A DNA stretch of 33,326 bases, taken from assembly GCA_964633465.1 (NCBI GenBank), contig CAZWGB010000011.1, forward strand, positions 1 through 33,326. The letters run 5' to 3'. A model generated the notes under the pieces. The model worked only from the letters and a program-made list of their open reading frames with translations, ran no database searches and had not been told where the DNA came from. This DNA comes from DTSX01 sp964633465 (GTDB lineage Bacteria > Pseudomonadota > Gammaproteobacteria > Steroidobacterales > UBA11654). Shown piece by piece: positions 32,837 to 33,326 of this stretch. Position numbers and translations under genes: made by a program. Position 1 is the first letter of the stretch, and each line of letters starts with the position of its first letter.

Positions 32837-33326
32837 ATGAAAAGTGGTAATGGAGCGATGGAAAAAGTACACGACAAAGAAAACTTCTATAAAATTTATG
32901 ATTGGGCCGGCTCCGATCGCAGCAAGTTACCATGGGCACACGATGAGCCGACACTGTTCCTTCGTGATATTGTTGCGCAACGTGGTAAGCCTGGCAAAGC
33001 GCTTGACATCGGTTGCGGCGCCGGTACAGATTCTCTATATCTCGCTAGCGAAGGCTGGGATGTAACCAGCCTCGATTTCATGCCGGCAGCACTGGAGATG
33101 ACCTGCGCACGCGCTGCGGCAGCTGGATTGGAGCTAACAACTATTGAAGCTGATGTCACTGAATGGGAGCCGACCGATAAATTCGACTTGGTGCTTGACC
33201 ACGGGTTGTTGCATAACATGAATCCCGACCGTTATCCGCTCTACCGAGAGCGTGTTATGCAAGCGGTTGCCGACGACGGCGAATTCGTTATCCTGCACTG
33301 GTTGAAACGCACGCCCGATGAACCCC
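32837..33326 (+). CDS. class I SAM-dependent methyltransferase, 5' part only
   Basis: An open frame from ATG 32837 (or the ATG at 32858, which follows GGAG too closely to be clear) runs off the right edge. About 163 residues are seen. Motif I, ALDIGCGAGTDSLYLA, binds S-adenosylmethionine; a strand ending in SLDF gives the acidic loop, and FDLVLDHGLLHNM is motif IV-like. This is a small-molecule type methyltransferase, perhaps of the thiopurine/tellurite or UbiG-like group; the substrate is unknown. By hand count about half its bases are G or C, much more than its neighbour, and its codons (GCG, CGC, GGC) differ from the rest of the window, suggesting transfer. It is divergent from the MORN gene by 74 bp. 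Confidence 0.82.
   Translation, partial: MKSGNGAMEKVHDKENFYKIYDWAGSDRSKLPWAHDEPTLFLRDIVAQRGKPGKALDIGCGAGTDSLYLASEGWDVTSLDFMPAALEMTCARAAAAGLELTTIEADVTEWEPTDKFDLVLDHGLLHNMNPDRYPLYRERVMQAVADDGEFVILHWLKRTPDEP

Noticed and set aside
32763..32954. N-terminal extension of the MORN protein up to 32954
   Set aside because: It would place 64 residues ahead of a good signal peptide and overlap the methyltransferase start.
1..33326. CRISPR arrays, tRNA or rRNA genes, insertion sequences, prophage genes, defence islands
   Set aside because: I looked for spaced direct repeats, cloverleaf-like sequences, transposase motifs and terminal repeats and saw none that I could support by eye.

Overview
The window looks like chromosomal DNA of an AT-rich gammaproteobacterium, perhaps a compact marine-type genome. 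This rests on the gene content (ubiC-ubiA, spoT-ridA-recG, ybbA-ybbP beside tesA, trkA-trkH, aroK-aroB, DUF6279 and DUF6356 proteins), short gaps and frequent stop/start overlaps. It is an inference from families and gene order; no rRNA or taxonomic marker was compared. I see no rRNA, tRNA, insertion sequence, prophage or CRISPR array.

Layout. 1-490 (-): start of an SLC13-type permease running off the left edge. 538-1524 (+): hydroxypyruvate reductase/glycerate dehydrogenase. 1647-1916 (+): small DUF6356 membrane protein behind a good sigma70-like promoter. 1935-5074 (-): ybbA-ybbP ABC system, back to back with tesA and a DUF6279 lipoprotein (5076-6547, +). 6560-10474 (-): rpmE, gltA, aroK, aroB, pyrF. 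10475-10918: the only gene-free stretch above 300 bp, with clustered DnaA boxes next to a very AT-rich tract, a candidate replication origin. 10919-11515 (-): rdgB. 11582-31436 (+): an unbroken run of 18 genes on one strand: gmk, rpoZ, spoT, ridA, recG, ubiC, ubiA, a caa3-type cytochrome oxidase cluster (coxB, coxA, two different subunit III genes, subunit IV, ctaA), uvrD, trkA, trkH and a DctQ-DctM TRAP permease pair. 31443-32762 (-): exported MORN-repeat protein of unknown function. 32837-33326 (+): SAM-dependent methyltransferase, cut by the right edge and clearly richer in GC than everything before it.

How the genes fit together. ubiC and ubiA make the first committed ubiquinone intermediates. 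The neighbouring cox genes build a proton-pumping oxidase whose subunit II carries its own cytochrome c, with ctaA contributing to its heme A. gmk, rpoZ and spoT join GTP supply, RNA polymerase and (p)ppGpp control. aroK and aroB feed chorismate, which UbiC consumes. trkA/trkH form a K+ uptake system.

The main points for a second look are the candidate oriC between rpmE and rdgB, recG having no ATG/GTG/TTG start ahead of its conserved wedge domain, the paired subunit III genes, the exported MORN protein with an unrecognised body, and the composition break at the right end. I did not find a clear new multi-gene defence or biosynthetic system.
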